64,000 nucleotides of DNA from Legionella parisiensis (GTDB taxonomy: Bacteria > Pseudomonadota > Gammaproteobacteria > Legionellales > Legionellaceae), in contig NZ_LNYQ01000006.1 in the NCBI RefSeq assembly GCF_001467945.1, positions 247,491 through 311,490 of the forward strand, written 5' to 3'. Under the pieces are notes generated by a model. It saw nothing but the letters and a program-made list of their open reading frames with translations. It was not told where the DNA came from and did not search any database. The stretch's first letter is position 1; every line of letters starts with the position of its first letter. Both the position numbers and the translations under genes were made by a program. Below are positions 8,809 through 18,066 of the stretch, piece after piece.

Positions 8809-9447
8809 ATGCCAACCTATTTTGATCCAATTATGTTGGAAGACACCCTGCTGAACGAAGGCAGCAGCGTTTACTTAGTGAAAATCGGTGATAATAAATT
8901 CTGTATTAAAGGCGTATCTTCAGGATTAGAGAGACTACCCGGTGATCCCACTACGCATGCCACAGAATATTGGCCCATTTCCACTGAAACTTTAATTAGC
9001 CTTGCAAGTAATGAGATCCTCTTTGAGGATGATAAGTTAACAACTAAACCACTCACAAAAGAGCAGATTAAAGAATTTTTTGATTTTGATCCTAATGAAA
9101 TATCTCCTCAACAGTTTAATCGCTCCATTACCCAACAATTAACAGATGAATGGACAGAGGATTTAATTCAAAACACATTCGGCCAATCAGCGCTAAACCC
9201 TCAGTCATTCTTTTTCCACCCTGTTTTTTTACACGCACATCATGGAAACCATAATCCTGGCGTACAGAATGGTCCTAATCCGATAATTCCAGCAATCCTG
9301 GTATTTCATTTGATGCCCACGGAAAATAATGAAGAAGGAGCTGATCCATTAGTTTTTAACATGTTGATGTTTATGATGGATTCCGAAGAGCACCCAGAAG
9401 AAGAAAACGAACAAAATAGTTCCAATAATCTAAGAGGAACTTCCTAA
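8809..9447 (+). CDS. Hypothetical acidic protein, candidate Dot/Icm effector
   Basis: Not recognised. A 212-residue soluble protein without signal peptide or membrane segment. The middle has a His-rich patch, LHAHHGNHN, near residue 143. The C-terminus is strongly acidic, with DSEEHPEEENEQ about 20 residues from the end followed by a polar tail. That matches the E-block type of Dot/Icm translocation signal described for Legionella effectors. The start is supported by AAAGGA at about 8796-8801. It is monocistronic, with a 240-bp AT-rich upstream region. The effector assignment is inferred from composition only. Confidence 0.6.
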   Translation: MPTYFDPIMLEDTLLNEGSSVYLVKIGDNKFCIKGVSSGLERLPGDPTTHATEYWPISTETLISLASNEILFEDDKLTTKPLTKEQIKEFFDFDPNEISPQQFNRSITQQLTDEWTEDLIQNTFGQSALNPQSFFFHPVFLHAHHGNHNPGVQNGPNPIIPAILVFHLMPTENNEEGADPLVFNMLMFMMDSEEHPEEENEQNSSNNLRGTS

Positions 9448-9524
9448 TTCCATTATTTTAACGTAAAAAGGCAGATTGGTTGGTTCAGAATGAGTCAAAA
9501 ATCTGCTTCACTAATCGAAAAGCT

Positions 9525-9554
9525 TTGAGATAATGGTTGAAATTATTCTATACT
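9525..9554 (+). promoter_or_regulatory. Sigma-70-like promoter of the ferritin-like gene
   Basis: TTGAGA (9525-9530) and TATACT (9549-9554) are separated by 18 bp. Transcription would start near 9561, about 25 nt before the chosen ATG. This promoter position also argues against the upstream in-frame TTG at 9537 as a start codon. Confidence 0.5.
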
Positions 9555-9584
9555 CTTACATACATAAAAATGAAAGAGAAAAAT

Positions 9585-10049
9585 ATGCCACTTGAACGAT
9601 CTGAATTTGAACCAATTGATAATGCAATTATAAAAACGCTAAATTCATTACTAGAGCATGAGATGGCAGGTGTGGTGCGTTATACCCATTACTCTTTTAT
9701 GGTTTTTGGTTTTAATCGTATCCCTATTTGTAAATGGATGCGTGACCATGCCCAAGAGAGTTTAAACCATGCTCATTCAATCGGTGAGCTTATTACCCAT
9801 TTTGCCTATCACCCTACGCTTAAGATTGGCAAATTATTAGAAACCCATGAACATAATATCGGCCATATTTTAGAAGAATCTCTTGAGCATGAAAAACAAG
9901 GCTTGAATTTGTATTATCAACTATTACAACTCTCAGAAAAGAAATCTGTGTTAGTCGAAGAATTTGCTAGAAACATGATTCTAGAAGAAGAAATGCATAT
10001 TGGTGAAATACAAAAAATGCTTATGGATCCCAAGACTTTGAGAGATTAA
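9585..10049 (+). CDS. Ferritin-like di-iron protein (bacterioferritin type)
   Basis: A four-helix ferritin-like protein of 154 residues, cytoplasmic, likely storing iron or detoxifying it. Helix A carries LLEHEMAGVVRYTHYS with the metal Glu. Helix B has WMRDHAQESLNHAHSIGE, whose ExxH is the first metal motif. Helix C has ILEESLEHEKQGLNLYYQLL, and helix D has ILEEEMHIGEIQKML with the second ExxH. This is the order seen in bacterioferritins. ATG 9585 (protein begins MPLERSEFEP) follows a purine-rich GAAAGAGAAAA. An ATG at 9570 and a TTG at 9537 are in frame but poorer, the TTG lying inside the predicted promoter. A Dps-like or bacterioferritin-comigratory variant is possible. No heme Met is assigned. 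Confidence 0.82.
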   Translation: MPLERSEFEPIDNAIIKTLNSLLEHEMAGVVRYTHYSFMVFGFNRIPICKWMRDHAQESLNHAHSIGELITHFAYHPTLKIGKLLETHEHNIGHILEESLEHEKQGLNLYYQLLQLSEKKSVLVEEFARNMILEEEMHIGEIQKMLMDPKTLRD

Positions 10050-10072
10050 ATAATATTCCCCATATTTTTTAT

Positions 10073-10135
10073 TGTAGCCTGGGTGCGAGTCCGAAGGACT
10101 GTAGCCCGGGTTCTACTGCGTTGCAACCAGGCTAT
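10073..10135. repeat. Dispersed GC-rich hairpin element
   Basis: Two imperfect palindromic arms beginning GTAGCCTGGGTGCGAG and GTAGCCCGGGTTC, ending CAACCAGGCTA. Related CCTGG..CCAGG hairpins occur at 30288-30315, 59080-59097 and 60021-60040. They look like members of a REP-like family lying between genes, and here the element may also act as a transcript end for the ferritin-like gene. Confidence 0.5.
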
Positions 10136-10284
10136 ATTTATTGGTAATTTCTAACCCCACATTATTACGTTATTGAAAATGCAATCAATTCTCATGAACT
10201 TATGGAGAGCCCAATGAGTACTGGGCTAAAAGTCCGGGTTTTATCCAATTTATTTAATTTTAAATTTAACTAAATATATTTAAT

Positions 10285-10776
10285 ATGACCAAGTATAAAT
10301 TTGAACTTACAAAACAAAATGGAGATATTCAGATATCAGCCAAAGAAAGAGCAACAGGTGTAATACATGGCTATGTTCAAATAAGTTCTTCCAAAACCTT
10401 GGAAGATAAAGATTTAATAGAAATAGCCCAGCTCTTTGTGAACCAAAATATTAGAGGGTCTGGATTAGGAAGCGAACTTGCATCAAGAGCAATCGAGTAT
10501 GCTCTTAAAGCGAATAAAGGCATTCAGATGATGATACAGCCTGGATCGGTAGGGTTTTGGAAGAAATATTTTAATAACCGATTTGATGGAAGGCGTATGA
10601 CCCTATTTGGCGGAGAAGCTTTAAACTCAAAGTTATCTGACGGAGTAGTATTTGAAATATCTATGATGAGCATAATTAAAAATTATAAGTTTCCTTTGGA
10701 TGAAAGTTTACGAGCTCCGGGAATCGAGCGAATCTGTCAATATATAAGTTGGAGCATTTTGAACAAACAATTTTAA
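10285..10776 (+). CDS. GNAT-family N-acetyltransferase
   Basis: A 163-residue acetyltransferase of the GNAT fold that would transfer an acetyl group from acetyl-CoA to an unknown amine. The core IAQLFVNQNIRGSGLGSELA contains the acetyl-CoA pyrophosphate-binding pattern R-G-S-G-L-G-S. It is followed by a helix with A-I-E-Y-A and by the strand and turn IQPGSVGFWKKYF typical of motif B. The N-terminal strands are short. A 235-bp upstream gap contains the REP-like element. It converges with the next minus-strand gene across a strong hairpin. Substrate unknown. Confidence 0.75.
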   Translation: MTKYKFELTKQNGDIQISAKERATGVIHGYVQISSSKTLEDKDLIEIAQLFVNQNIRGSGLGSELASRAIEYALKANKGIQMMIQPGSVGFWKKYFNNRFDGRRMTLFGGEALNSKLSDGVVFEISMMSIIKNYKFPLDESLRAPGIERICQYISWSILNKQF

Positions 10777-10800
10777 AAGAGTCGTTTTCTGATAAAACTA

Positions 10801-10848
10801 GGAAATAACAGCGAACCCCTATAATTTTATGGGGTTGTTGTTATTTCC
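10801..10848. terminator. Bidirectional terminator between convergent genes
   Basis: A long inverted repeat with arms GGAAATAACAGCGAACCCC and GGGGTTGTTGTTATTTCC encloses TATAATTTTAT. It sits exactly between the stops of the GNAT gene (10776) and the minus-strand gene (10864). The AT-rich outer arms give a U-tract in both directions. Confidence 0.75.
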
Positions 10849-10863
10849 ATATATTAAAAAATG

Positions 10864-11475
10864 TTAGAAATTAAAATAGTGTCTCTCATAGCAGTATAAA
10901 GTATGTTTCTGATCGTTTACCATCACCGCGACGGTTTTTGGTGTTGAGAGAACATTGACTTTTGTGATTTTTTCGAGACTGCAAACACGTTCAGTAGAGT
11001 CAATATTTAAGAAATAAAAACCGCCTACAGGAGTGACCGTTGCTGGTAAATAGTACACATCATTACGAGACTCTACATTAGTAAAAGTAGGAGCAGTTGT
11101 TACTCCAGTAATACTCACTTTGTTATTCACTTCTGTTACATTGGCATTTACATCCACGTTTGTAGCATTCACGTTGCTGCTGGATTCGTTAATATTTGTG
11201 TTGGAAGCTCCTTGCTCATTGCTTGAAGGCGTTGCTCCAGGAGCGCTTGTATCCGTAGAAGGAGTAGAAGCAGGTGATGCGTTCGTGTCCGTTGAGGAGG
11301 GAGTGCTTGTATCGGTTGAAGAAGGAGTACTTGTATCAGTAGAGGGGGGTGATGTTGTGGCGTTTTGACCATTAGTGTTAGTACTTGTGCCATTAGATTG
11401 CATGTCCGTGTCAGCAAAAGCCATAGCACTGCTTAAAAGAAGAGAGGTACATAAAATAGAACCTTTTTTGCTCAT
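10864..11475 (-). CDS. Secreted Ser/Thr/Pro-rich repeat protein
   Basis: A 203-residue exported protein, not matched to a known family. Residues 1-21 form a Sec signal peptide ending AMAFA. Residues 25-100 are low complexity, with the unit SSTDTSTP repeated about three times and Asn/Ser/Thr around it. A compact C-terminal domain (about 115-203) has two Cys (CSLEKI and LYCYERH) that could form a disulfide. The repeat is direct at the DNA level (about 11225-11350), so its copy number may vary between strains. AAGGAGAAAG precedes the ATG. It is probably a periplasmic or surface protein with a flexible linker and a small anchor or recognition domain. Confidence 0.7.
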   Translation of the reverse strand: MSKKGSILCTSLLLSSAMAFADTDMQSNGTSTNTNGQNATTSPPSTDTSTPSSTDTSTPSSTDTNASPASTPSTDTSAPGATPSSNEQGASNTNINESSSNVNATNVDVNANVTEVNNKVSITGVTTAPTFTNVESRNDVYYLPATVTPVGGFYFLNIDSTERVCSLEKITKVNVLSTPKTVAVMVNDQKHTLYCYERHYFNF

Positions 11476-11681
11476 TTTCTTTCTCCTTGAAGTTTAGGAA
11501 CAATAATAATATTAGACTAAAGCTAGAGTTTTGTTAGAAAAAAGAAATTATCAAGAGCAATGATGATATCTAATAATGACATACTTTTAATAAATCATGA
11601 GTCTTCCCATGACTCCATTGAACGAATGAAATTGCGAATTGTGCACCAAATGTCAGTTAGTTACATAAAGAGATCTAAAAA

Positions 11682-12653
11682 ATGAAAAATCATACACTTA
11701 TTCTCAAATGGGCAACTCATTGTCTGCTTTCTCAAGGATACTCCCTACCGCATTCACCTGAAATCATGCTGGAAACCCCTTGGTCTAATGTGATTCGAAT
11801 TTCAACTTCAAAAGGCAATATTTATTTAAAACAACCTGCACCGTCTATTTCCCAAGAGTCAAAGATCATGCAACTGTTGGCAGATCAATTTCATGCCAGC
11901 GTTCCTAGTGTGATAGCGATTAACGATGAGCTGCATTGTTTTCTGATGAAAGATGCTGGGCAATCACTGCGTGAATATTTGAAAAACGAATTTCAGACGA
12001 ACTTATTGTGTCAAGCCATTAAGCAATACACATCAATGCAACGCTCAACAGAGAACCATATTGAATCGCTACTTGCAGTGGGAGTTCCAGATTGGCGATT
12101 AGACAAATTACCCAAACTCTATGATCATATTACTAATCAAGAAGAGTTTTTAAAAGCAGATGGCATGACGGATAAAGAACTACGATCAGTACGCGATTTA
12201 AGCTCGCAAATTTCAGCAGAATTCAAGTCATTATCCCAATACAAGATTCCGGAAACAATAGTTCAATCTGATTTTCACAGCAACAATATTCTGATTGATC
12301 CGAGTACCAAAAAATTGACATTCATTGATTTGGGCGAGATAGTGATAACTCATCCTTTTTTTTCCTTACATACTTTTCTTCGTCAAGCCATTACCCATCA
12401 TGGTGTTAAAGAACAGGATCAAACTTATCGCCAGCTTCAAGACACTTGCTTTGAAAATTGGCTGGATGTAGCAGCCAAAGACACTCTCTTAGAAGGATTT
12501 TTGATGGCAAAAAAATTATGGCCTATTTATTCCGCACTTGTTCATTATCGGATAATGAACAGCCTCGATCTGCAGGCTTTCAAATCCTTCTATGCCAATA
12601 AGCCTAATCATCGACTCGCCAGTATTTTTAGACAATATACTGATCTCACTTAA
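11682..12653 (+). CDS. APH/choline-kinase-like phosphotransferase
   Basis: A 323-residue protein with an aminoglycoside phosphotransferase-like kinase fold, expected to phosphorylate a small-molecule alcohol. The N-lobe has GNIYLKQPAP with a Lys in the ATP-binding position. The C-lobe has the Brenner-type loop VQSDFHSNNILID, corresponding to HGDxHxxN with Asp and Asn kept and His replaced by Gln. Next comes FIDLGE, with the metal-binding Asp in place of the usual DxE/D. The rest is helical. The gene stands alone, divergent from the Ser/Thr-rich protein gene. It could be a sugar, choline or antibiotic kinase; there is no direct evidence for resistance. Confidence 0.72.
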   Translation: MKNHTLILKWATHCLLSQGYSLPHSPEIMLETPWSNVIRISTSKGNIYLKQPAPSISQESKIMQLLADQFHASVPSVIAINDELHCFLMKDAGQSLREYLKNEFQTNLLCQAIKQYTSMQRSTENHIESLLAVGVPDWRLDKLPKLYDHITNQEEFLKADGMTDKELRSVRDLSSQISAEFKSLSQYKIPETIVQSDFHSNNILIDPSTKKLTFIDLGEIVITHPFFSLHTFLRQAITHHGVKEQDQTYRQLQDTCFENWLDVAAKDTLLEGFLMAKKLWPIYSALVHYRIMNSLDLQAFKSFYANKPNHRLASIFRQYTDLT

Positions 12654-12732
12654 ACCCACTTCTTCCGAGTAAATGAGTTGGATTATTTTAAGATTTCATT
12701 CGATTTTTTATTACACTACAGAGATATCTATT

Positions 12733-13383
12733 TTAATTCATACTCAAATCCGATGTAGATCGATTTGGCATTTCTTGGAAAATCTTACTCACCAAACAAT
12801 CCATTTCTACTGATTCCGCCCTTTTTCTAAATAGCATATTAACGAAATCGTCCGCTTGAAGCGGCCAATGATCTTCAGGATTGGCTTCATTACTATTTTC
12901 TTTCTTGATAATTTTTTCATTTTCTTTTAACAAGTCATTTACAGCTTTTTCATCGTATGCCACTAGGGCTCCTGAACGAATACTTAAAAAGCCGCCTTTG
13001 GGAATGACTTTGTATTCTGCATTATCTGACATTCGGACATATTTTTTTTTGTGTGGGTCATAAGCATACATCTCTTCCGGGAGAGGGTTAGGAATAATAA
13101 AAAATTTTAGCCCTGATTTTTTTAAGGACAGGGTAACTTGAAATAGCTCAAATCCTGAACTACGAATTGCATCTAACGGTAAATATCCTAATGCTTTTGT
13201 TTTTCCAACTTCTGACAAATCGCTCATTTTTGGATGAGAAAAAAAGTCACTAGGCGTTTGATTTGGAAAAAACAGGGGTTTGCTCTGAACAGGTTCTTCA
13301 TCGTGAGATGTATTAGTTGTTGTTTCACCGGAATCATTTTTTGACGGGGTGAGTTTTTTTAGAAGTTTTTTAAGAGATCTCAT
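12733..13383 (-). CDS. Hypothetical protein, candidate effector
   Basis: Not recognised. A 216-residue soluble protein with a basic amphipathic start (MRSLKKLLKKLTPSK), an acidic Ser/Thr-rich linker to about residue 40, then a globular region. ATG 13383 is preferred to an in-frame TTG three codons upstream. The C-terminus is polar (NRSTSDLSMN). There is no signal peptide or membrane helix. A basic N-terminal helix and disordered linker are common in Legionella effectors that bind host membranes, but the sequence offers no enzymatic motif I can name. Confidence 0.55.
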   Translation of the reverse strand: MRSLKKLLKKLTPSKNDSGETTTNTSHDEEPVQSKPLFFPNQTPSDFFSHPKMSDLSEVGKTKALGYLPLDAIRSSGFELFQVTLSLKKSGLKFFIIPNPLPEEMYAYDPHKKKYVRMSDNAEYKVIPKGGFLSIRSGALVAYDEKAVNDLLKENEKIIKKENSNEANPEDHWPLQADDFVNMLFRKRAESVEMDCLVSKIFQEMPNRSTSDLSMN

Positions 13384-13581
13384 AATTGTCAATTGGGTTG
13401 ATATTTATTCAGATTATAGGCAAAAAACTCTGATGCTTCAAAGCAAAGAGGTTGACAGTACTCTGCAGAATAATGGAATGACCAGAAATGAGCGATTTGA
13501 GTGGTTATTATTTGCGATTATCATTAATCGGACTAATCTATAGGTATAAGGAAAAAAGAGGTAAATATTGGAGGAAAACAA

Positions 13582-13875
13582 ATGAAAAAATTATTGATAT
13601 CTTCCTTTCTCACTGTATTGAGTACGGCAGCCCTGGCTGAGAGTGTCATCATAACAAAAACCCAGACATGGAAAAGCGTACCCATTACAGTAAATGCTGA
13701 GAGGCATATCTATACTGTTAATGAGGGAGACGTACCTCTACCTGGGAGCGAATTTTATTATACTTATTCTGGTTATCGATGCATAACAGAGAAAACAAAT
13801 ATTGTTGGCGTAAATGCAGTGGTATATCATGCAGGTATCACTGGTGGAAGTGATATATATTGTTACCCCGAATAA
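13582..13875 (+). CDS. Small secreted protein of unknown function
   Basis: A 97-residue protein with a clear Sec signal peptide (MKKLLISSFLTVLSTAALA, cleavage about residue 19). The mature part is about 78 residues and beta-rich, with Cys in GYRCITE and DIYCYPE that probably form one disulfide. TTGGAGGAAAAC just before the ATG is a strong ribosome binding site. It stands alone. No family recognised. Confidence 0.65.
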   Translation: MKKLLISSFLTVLSTAALAESVIITKTQTWKSVPITVNAERHIYTVNEGDVPLPGSEFYYTYSGYRCITEKTNIVGVNAVVYHAGITGGSDIYCYPE

Positions 13876-14422
13876 TGGTTAAGCAAATTGAAGATATGAT
13901 CCTGATTGCTTGCAGCTAGGATTTCTAGAGAGTGTTCCAAAGGCCTTGGCTGCAGCAGCAAAGCTACATAACAGATAATTATTTACGTATTTTTTTATTC
14001 ATATAGTGACTGAGGAATAGCTCCAAAAAACTGATAAAGTTGTTTGATTTTATTAGATTTTTTGACTTGAGACGTATTATAAGCTTTGTGAGAATAAATT
14101 GGAGCAGTTTGAGACGGAAATAATTTAAAAGTAATCGATAAAACATTAAAATTCCTAATATAGAACAACTATTAAAATTATAGTCTATTTAAGCTTTATC
14201 GAACCACAAACCAACTTATCTTTATCAAAAAAAAGAGACGTTCTTATCTGAAAAACGCATTGCTCCAGCCGGTTGTCGTTTAGTAAATGTTTGATATAAG
14301 TCTTTAACGAATTCAAACATCCCCTCAGATAATATGTTAAAAAATATTATAATCAAAAAATATAAAAGTTGATTTTATATCAAGTATTTTAGTCCCGTGT
14401 CATTAGATAGCACAAATGGCAT
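13876..14422. other. Intergenic region without a recognisable gene
   Basis: 547 bp, strongly AT-rich, lying between a plus-strand and a minus-strand gene stop. All frames are broken by frequent stops. I see no hairpin typical of a terminator and no transposase remnant. Confidence 0.6.
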
Positions 14423-16219
14423 TTAATTCAATTTTGGGGAGGGAGATAATTCAACTGCCTCTTTAATCTTCGAAATATAGGCTGGTTCTATATCTTTTTT
14501 TTGAGTATCAAAAAAACCAAGATTTTCATGTGCCTGCTTAGCTAGAATAACTCCCAATAGTGAAGATTTATTGCATAGTTCATCCACAGCGTAAAGTTGC
14601 TCCTTATGAGGCATTTTTTTTATATTATCAATTACTGCGTCCACCAATTTGTCTTGATTTAATACAAGCATTCTTGCAGTGAGTGACGATAATTCCTTGA
14701 TGCCGTGTGCAGGCATGGTGTTTAACATGCAACATACAGCGGGCCAATGATTTTTCTCTAATGCCCTACGAAGGGCACTTTTACCTAAAGCATCATCCTG
14801 AAAAAAATTGGCACCATGCTTTGCAAGTACTGGAATCACATCGACATTACCTTTATTCGCTGCATAATCACTAGGTGTATAACCATTTCTATCAGCTTGG
14901 TTAATACTAATGGAGCTTTGGCTGAGATATTCAAGAATTTCAGGATGATTATACATCGCCGCATAAGCAGCAGGAGGCACCCCATTGGCATCTGTTGCAG
15001 CCAAATTAGCTCCGAGCATGGCAAGACATTGCAAACATTCCAATTTACCCGAGGTAGCAGCATAAGAAATGGCCGATAACCCATAAGTATCACATTGATT
15101 AATGTCTGCACCACAAGCTTTAAAGATACGTATTAATTGAGGATCATCCTTAACTGCTGCCAAACAAATGGGAAGATGGAGTTTATTGTCAATCAATACA
15201 TTGTCATTCAGATTCACCCCTGATTCTTTTAAAAATTGAATCAATTCAGGATATACACTATTCAGGGCATGAGCCAGCAAGGTAATTTTTTTATCCTCTG
15301 GGCCTTGAATTTCTTTAGATAAATCCATACCGCAGGCAGCTAACTTTTTGAGGGTATCAATATCACCAAGAGTCGCAGCCATGTAGGGTAAAGAGGAGCC
15401 TAAATTGGTCCGCATTTCTATCATTTCTGCTGTAACAACACAGGATTGTTTCAATCGCTCCAATTCTTTTTTAATCTCGGGGTTAAAAGTTTGTGCTGAG
15501 GTGGATAAAGAAATATGCATGGCAGTAACAGGCCTTTCATTAAAGGCCTTCATGATGTATTTTCCTGGAGAACGAGTATAAGTGATGAATGGAATTCGAT
15601 TTGCATCGAAAATATGCCATTGTTTTGATTTGTTATTATAGGTAATTCCTATTCTATGATTAGTGCAGGATAGAGAAATAGGTACTCTCATTGTTGGATC
15701 TTGCGCAAGAATATTACGGAGATTTTTAAAGTACGAATTCAGGTTTTTTTCAGTAAAAACTCCTGCTTGAGACATCAATGGTACAAGGAGGCCTTTCTCC
15801 TCAAGTTTTACAGAGGATGTAGTTTTGTTAGAAATTTTTGTTATATTCTCTTGAGTTAATTTTTCTCCAAAAATTTCTGCATGCTTTTGGGGCTCTTGTG
15901 CAAGCTTGACACCATCAAAGAATGGCATAATTTCTGTTGTATCCCTTTCTTTTTTTCTTAAAGCACTTTTGGTTTTAACTTTATTCTTTGCTGCATCAAT
16001 TAAATTAGGGAGTTGATTCGCAGGAATTGTAAGGAGCAACGATAATCTTTGAATAAATTTATCTTCTTCATCGATTGCTATAGCTTGCATCCACATTTGT
16101 GTTAAGCCAGCACAAATTCCATCACTGCTAATGTCATAATTTAGTTCTTTCATTTGTGCCCATATGACGCCATGAGTACTTGGCAAGAATGAAAGAATGA
16201 GTGATTGTAAGGAATGCAT
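14423..16219 (-). CDS. Ankyrin-repeat protein with cysteine-protease-like N-terminal domain
   Basis: A 598-residue candidate Dot/Icm effector. The N-terminal domain (1 to about 250) carries a plausible Cys-His-Asp triad: C36 in DGICAGLTQMW, H188 in CTNHRIGITYN and D205 in HIFDANR. This spacing and context are those of YopT/AvrPphB-like (C58) or papain-like host-directed proteases. Residues about 270-545 hold at least six ankyrin repeats (for example GLSAISYAATSGKLECLQCL and NGYTPSDYAANKGNVDVI). The start is ATG 16219 because AAAAGGAGGG lies 5 nt before it; the longer open frame to 16312 lacks a ribosome site. The architecture recalls the Legionella core effector AnkH, but I cannot establish orthology. 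Activity is inferred from motifs. Confidence 0.8.
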   Translation of the reverse strand: MHSLQSLILSFLPSTHGVIWAQMKELNYDISSDGICAGLTQMWMQAIAIDEEDKFIQRLSLLLTIPANQLPNLIDAAKNKVKTKSALRKKERDTTEIMPFFDGVKLAQEPQKHAEIFGEKLTQENITKISNKTTSSVKLEEKGLLVPLMSQAGVFTEKNLNSYFKNLRNILAQDPTMRVPISLSCTNHRIGITYNNKSKQWHIFDANRIPFITYTRSPGKYIMKAFNERPVTAMHISLSTSAQTFNPEIKKELERLKQSCVVTAEMIEMRTNLGSSLPYMAATLGDIDTLKKLAACGMDLSKEIQGPEDKKITLLAHALNSVYPELIQFLKESGVNLNDNVLIDNKLHLPICLAAVKDDPQLIRIFKACGADINQCDTYGLSAISYAATSGKLECLQCLAMLGANLAATDANGVPPAAYAAMYNHPEILEYLSQSSISINQADRNGYTPSDYAANKGNVDVIPVLAKHGANFFQDDALGKSALRRALEKNHWPAVCCMLNTMPAHGIKELSSLTARMLVLNQDKLVDAVIDNIKKMPHKEQLYAVDELCNKSSLLGVILAKQAHENLGFFDTQKKDIEPAYISKIKEAVELSPSPKLN

Positions 16220-16485
16220 AGTGACCCTCCTTTTTATAAGTATAGCGAAGGTGGCCACCGATAATAGTTGAAATAGTCTGGAGCTGAACAGTTGACGGGC
16301 TCTTGTCAACATGCAACTTTAATTTAGGAATTGGAAATAGGACGTTCCAGTTTAAGTATACAATATACCATTTGTTAAAACGTAACTTTTACATGGTTGG
16401 TCCTAACGATATTTCTGAATTACAATTAAAAATTATATAATTTTGTATTCTGCTTTATCAAACCATGAGGACATGAGCACCCCAG

Positions 16486-18066
16486 ATGAATAGAAATTTA
16501 AGTCCCTTGAGTTTGCTTTGGATTTCGATTACCAGCATGGTAGGCTCCGGTTGGTTATTTGGCTCTTTATACTCTGCTCATTTTGCCGGCCCTGCGGCCA
16601 TTTTAGCCTGGCCTTTGGCAGGTTTTTTACTTCTATTTGTTGCCTTTACCTATGCTGAATTAGGTACGATGTTTCCGCAGTCCGATAGCCTGGCGTGCTT
16701 ACCTTTATATACACACGGCCGCTTAACAAGCGTTATTATGAGCGGCCTGACTTGGTTCTCTCTGGCTATCCTGCCAGTAATTGAAACCCAAGGTGTGATT
16801 CAATACGCGAGTAATTACATTCCAGGTCTGGTGACCCATTATGGTGTGCACTATAAAAATGCTCCATTAGGTTATCTGCTGTCTTTAGTGGTATTAATGA
16901 GTTTTGTTTTATTGAATTATTTCGGTATTGGTTTGTTTGCCCGTATTAATGCGGCATTTACTGTTTGGAAGATAATAATTCCCACGCTCACCGTGGTCAG
17001 CTTAAGCACCATGAGTTATCACCCGGAGAATTTTTCCCAATACGGGGGGTTTATGCCCTATGGTTGGCAGGGTATTATGGCGGCGATGTCAAGCGGGGGT
17101 GTCCTTTTCTCTTTGTTGGGGTTTAGGCAAGTAATTATCATGATGGGAGAATTAAAAAAACCAGGGTCATACATCCCGCTGATTTTGGCTGGTTCATTAT
17201 TATTCACGACCCTACTTTACACAGGATTACAATGGTCCTTTATTGGTAGTGTCAGCGAGCAAGCGCTCGCCAAGGGCTGGGCGAATTTATCATTTACCGG
17301 TGAAGCAGGGCCATTTGCAGCTTTGGCTGCACTAGTCGGGATGGTTTGGTTGAGTGTATTATTATATGTTGATGCGTTTATATCACCTTATTCAACCGGT
17401 TTAGTTTATTCAACGACTGCAGCGCATATGCTAAGTAGTATGGACTCAGTGATTCACACACCAAAAATCCTGGCTCAGCGAAATAAGTACCAGGTGCCTT
17501 GGGTTAGTTTAGGAGTGAACTTTTTACTTGCCGCCATAATGTCGTTTGTATTACATGGATGGCAGGAAATGTCAGCTTTTCTTGTGGCAATATTAATGGT
17601 TAGCTATTCCATAGGACCTATAGGGCTTGTTTGCTTACGTAAGCAATTGCCTAATTATAAAAGGCCCTTTCGTTTGCGAGGCGGTAATCTTATTGCTTTT
17701 ATTGGATTTTATGTCTGTACGGTTGGTGTTTATTGGGCAGGATTTCATAGTGTACGGAAGTTATTGGTGCTCACAATCTTAGGCCTAATATGCTCTTTTC
17801 TTTATTGTTTCATAAAAAATACATATCGAAATCTTGATAGCAAACAAGCACTTTGGTTTATAGTGTATCTTTTGGGGCTTAGTGTTTTCTCTTATTTTGG
17901 TAATTATGGTGGCAAGCATATCCTGCCTCAGTATTGGGATTTGGTGTATTTATTACTTTTCAGTCTGTCTGTATTTGGGCTTGCTGTATTGTCCAGAAAA
18001 CCCAGTACGCATACACAAAAACTTGTTGTCGAACTTCATCTGCATACCTTAGTGTGTAAGAATTAA
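16486..18066 (+). CDS. APC-superfamily amino acid permease
   Basis: A 526-residue inner-membrane transporter with 12-14 predicted membrane helices. The N-terminal SITSMVGSGWLFGS matches the G-S-G-W/I-x-G substrate-binding break of helix 1 in APC permeases. The second segment WPLAGFLLLFVAFTYAELG carries the TYAELG motif. FRQVIIMMGELKKPG around residue 215 is the conserved E-x-K-x-P loop after helix 6. It likely imports amino acids by cation symport or exchange, which matters for an organism living on host amino acids. The start is ATG, with GAGGAC somewhat far upstream. It is followed by a decayed region. Confidence 0.88.
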   Translation: MNRNLSPLSLLWISITSMVGSGWLFGSLYSAHFAGPAAILAWPLAGFLLLFVAFTYAELGTMFPQSDSLACLPLYTHGRLTSVIMSGLTWFSLAILPVIETQGVIQYASNYIPGLVTHYGVHYKNAPLGYLLSLVVLMSFVLLNYFGIGLFARINAAFTVWKIIIPTLTVVSLSTMSYHPENFSQYGGFMPYGWQGIMAAMSSGGVLFSLLGFRQVIIMMGELKKPGSYIPLILAGSLLFTTLLYTGLQWSFIGSVSEQALAKGWANLSFTGEAGPFAALAALVGMVWLSVLLYVDAFISPYSTGLVYSTTAAHMLSSMDSVIHTPKILAQRNKYQVPWVSLGVNFLLAAIMSFVLHGWQEMSAFLVAILMVSYSIGPIGLVCLRKQLPNYKRPFRLRGGNLIAFIGFYVCTVGVYWAGFHSVRKLLVLTILGLICSFLYCFIKNTYRNLDSKQALWFIVYLLGLSVFSYFGNYGGKHILPQYWDLVYLLLFSLSVFGLAVLSRKPSTHTQKLVVELHLHTLVCKN

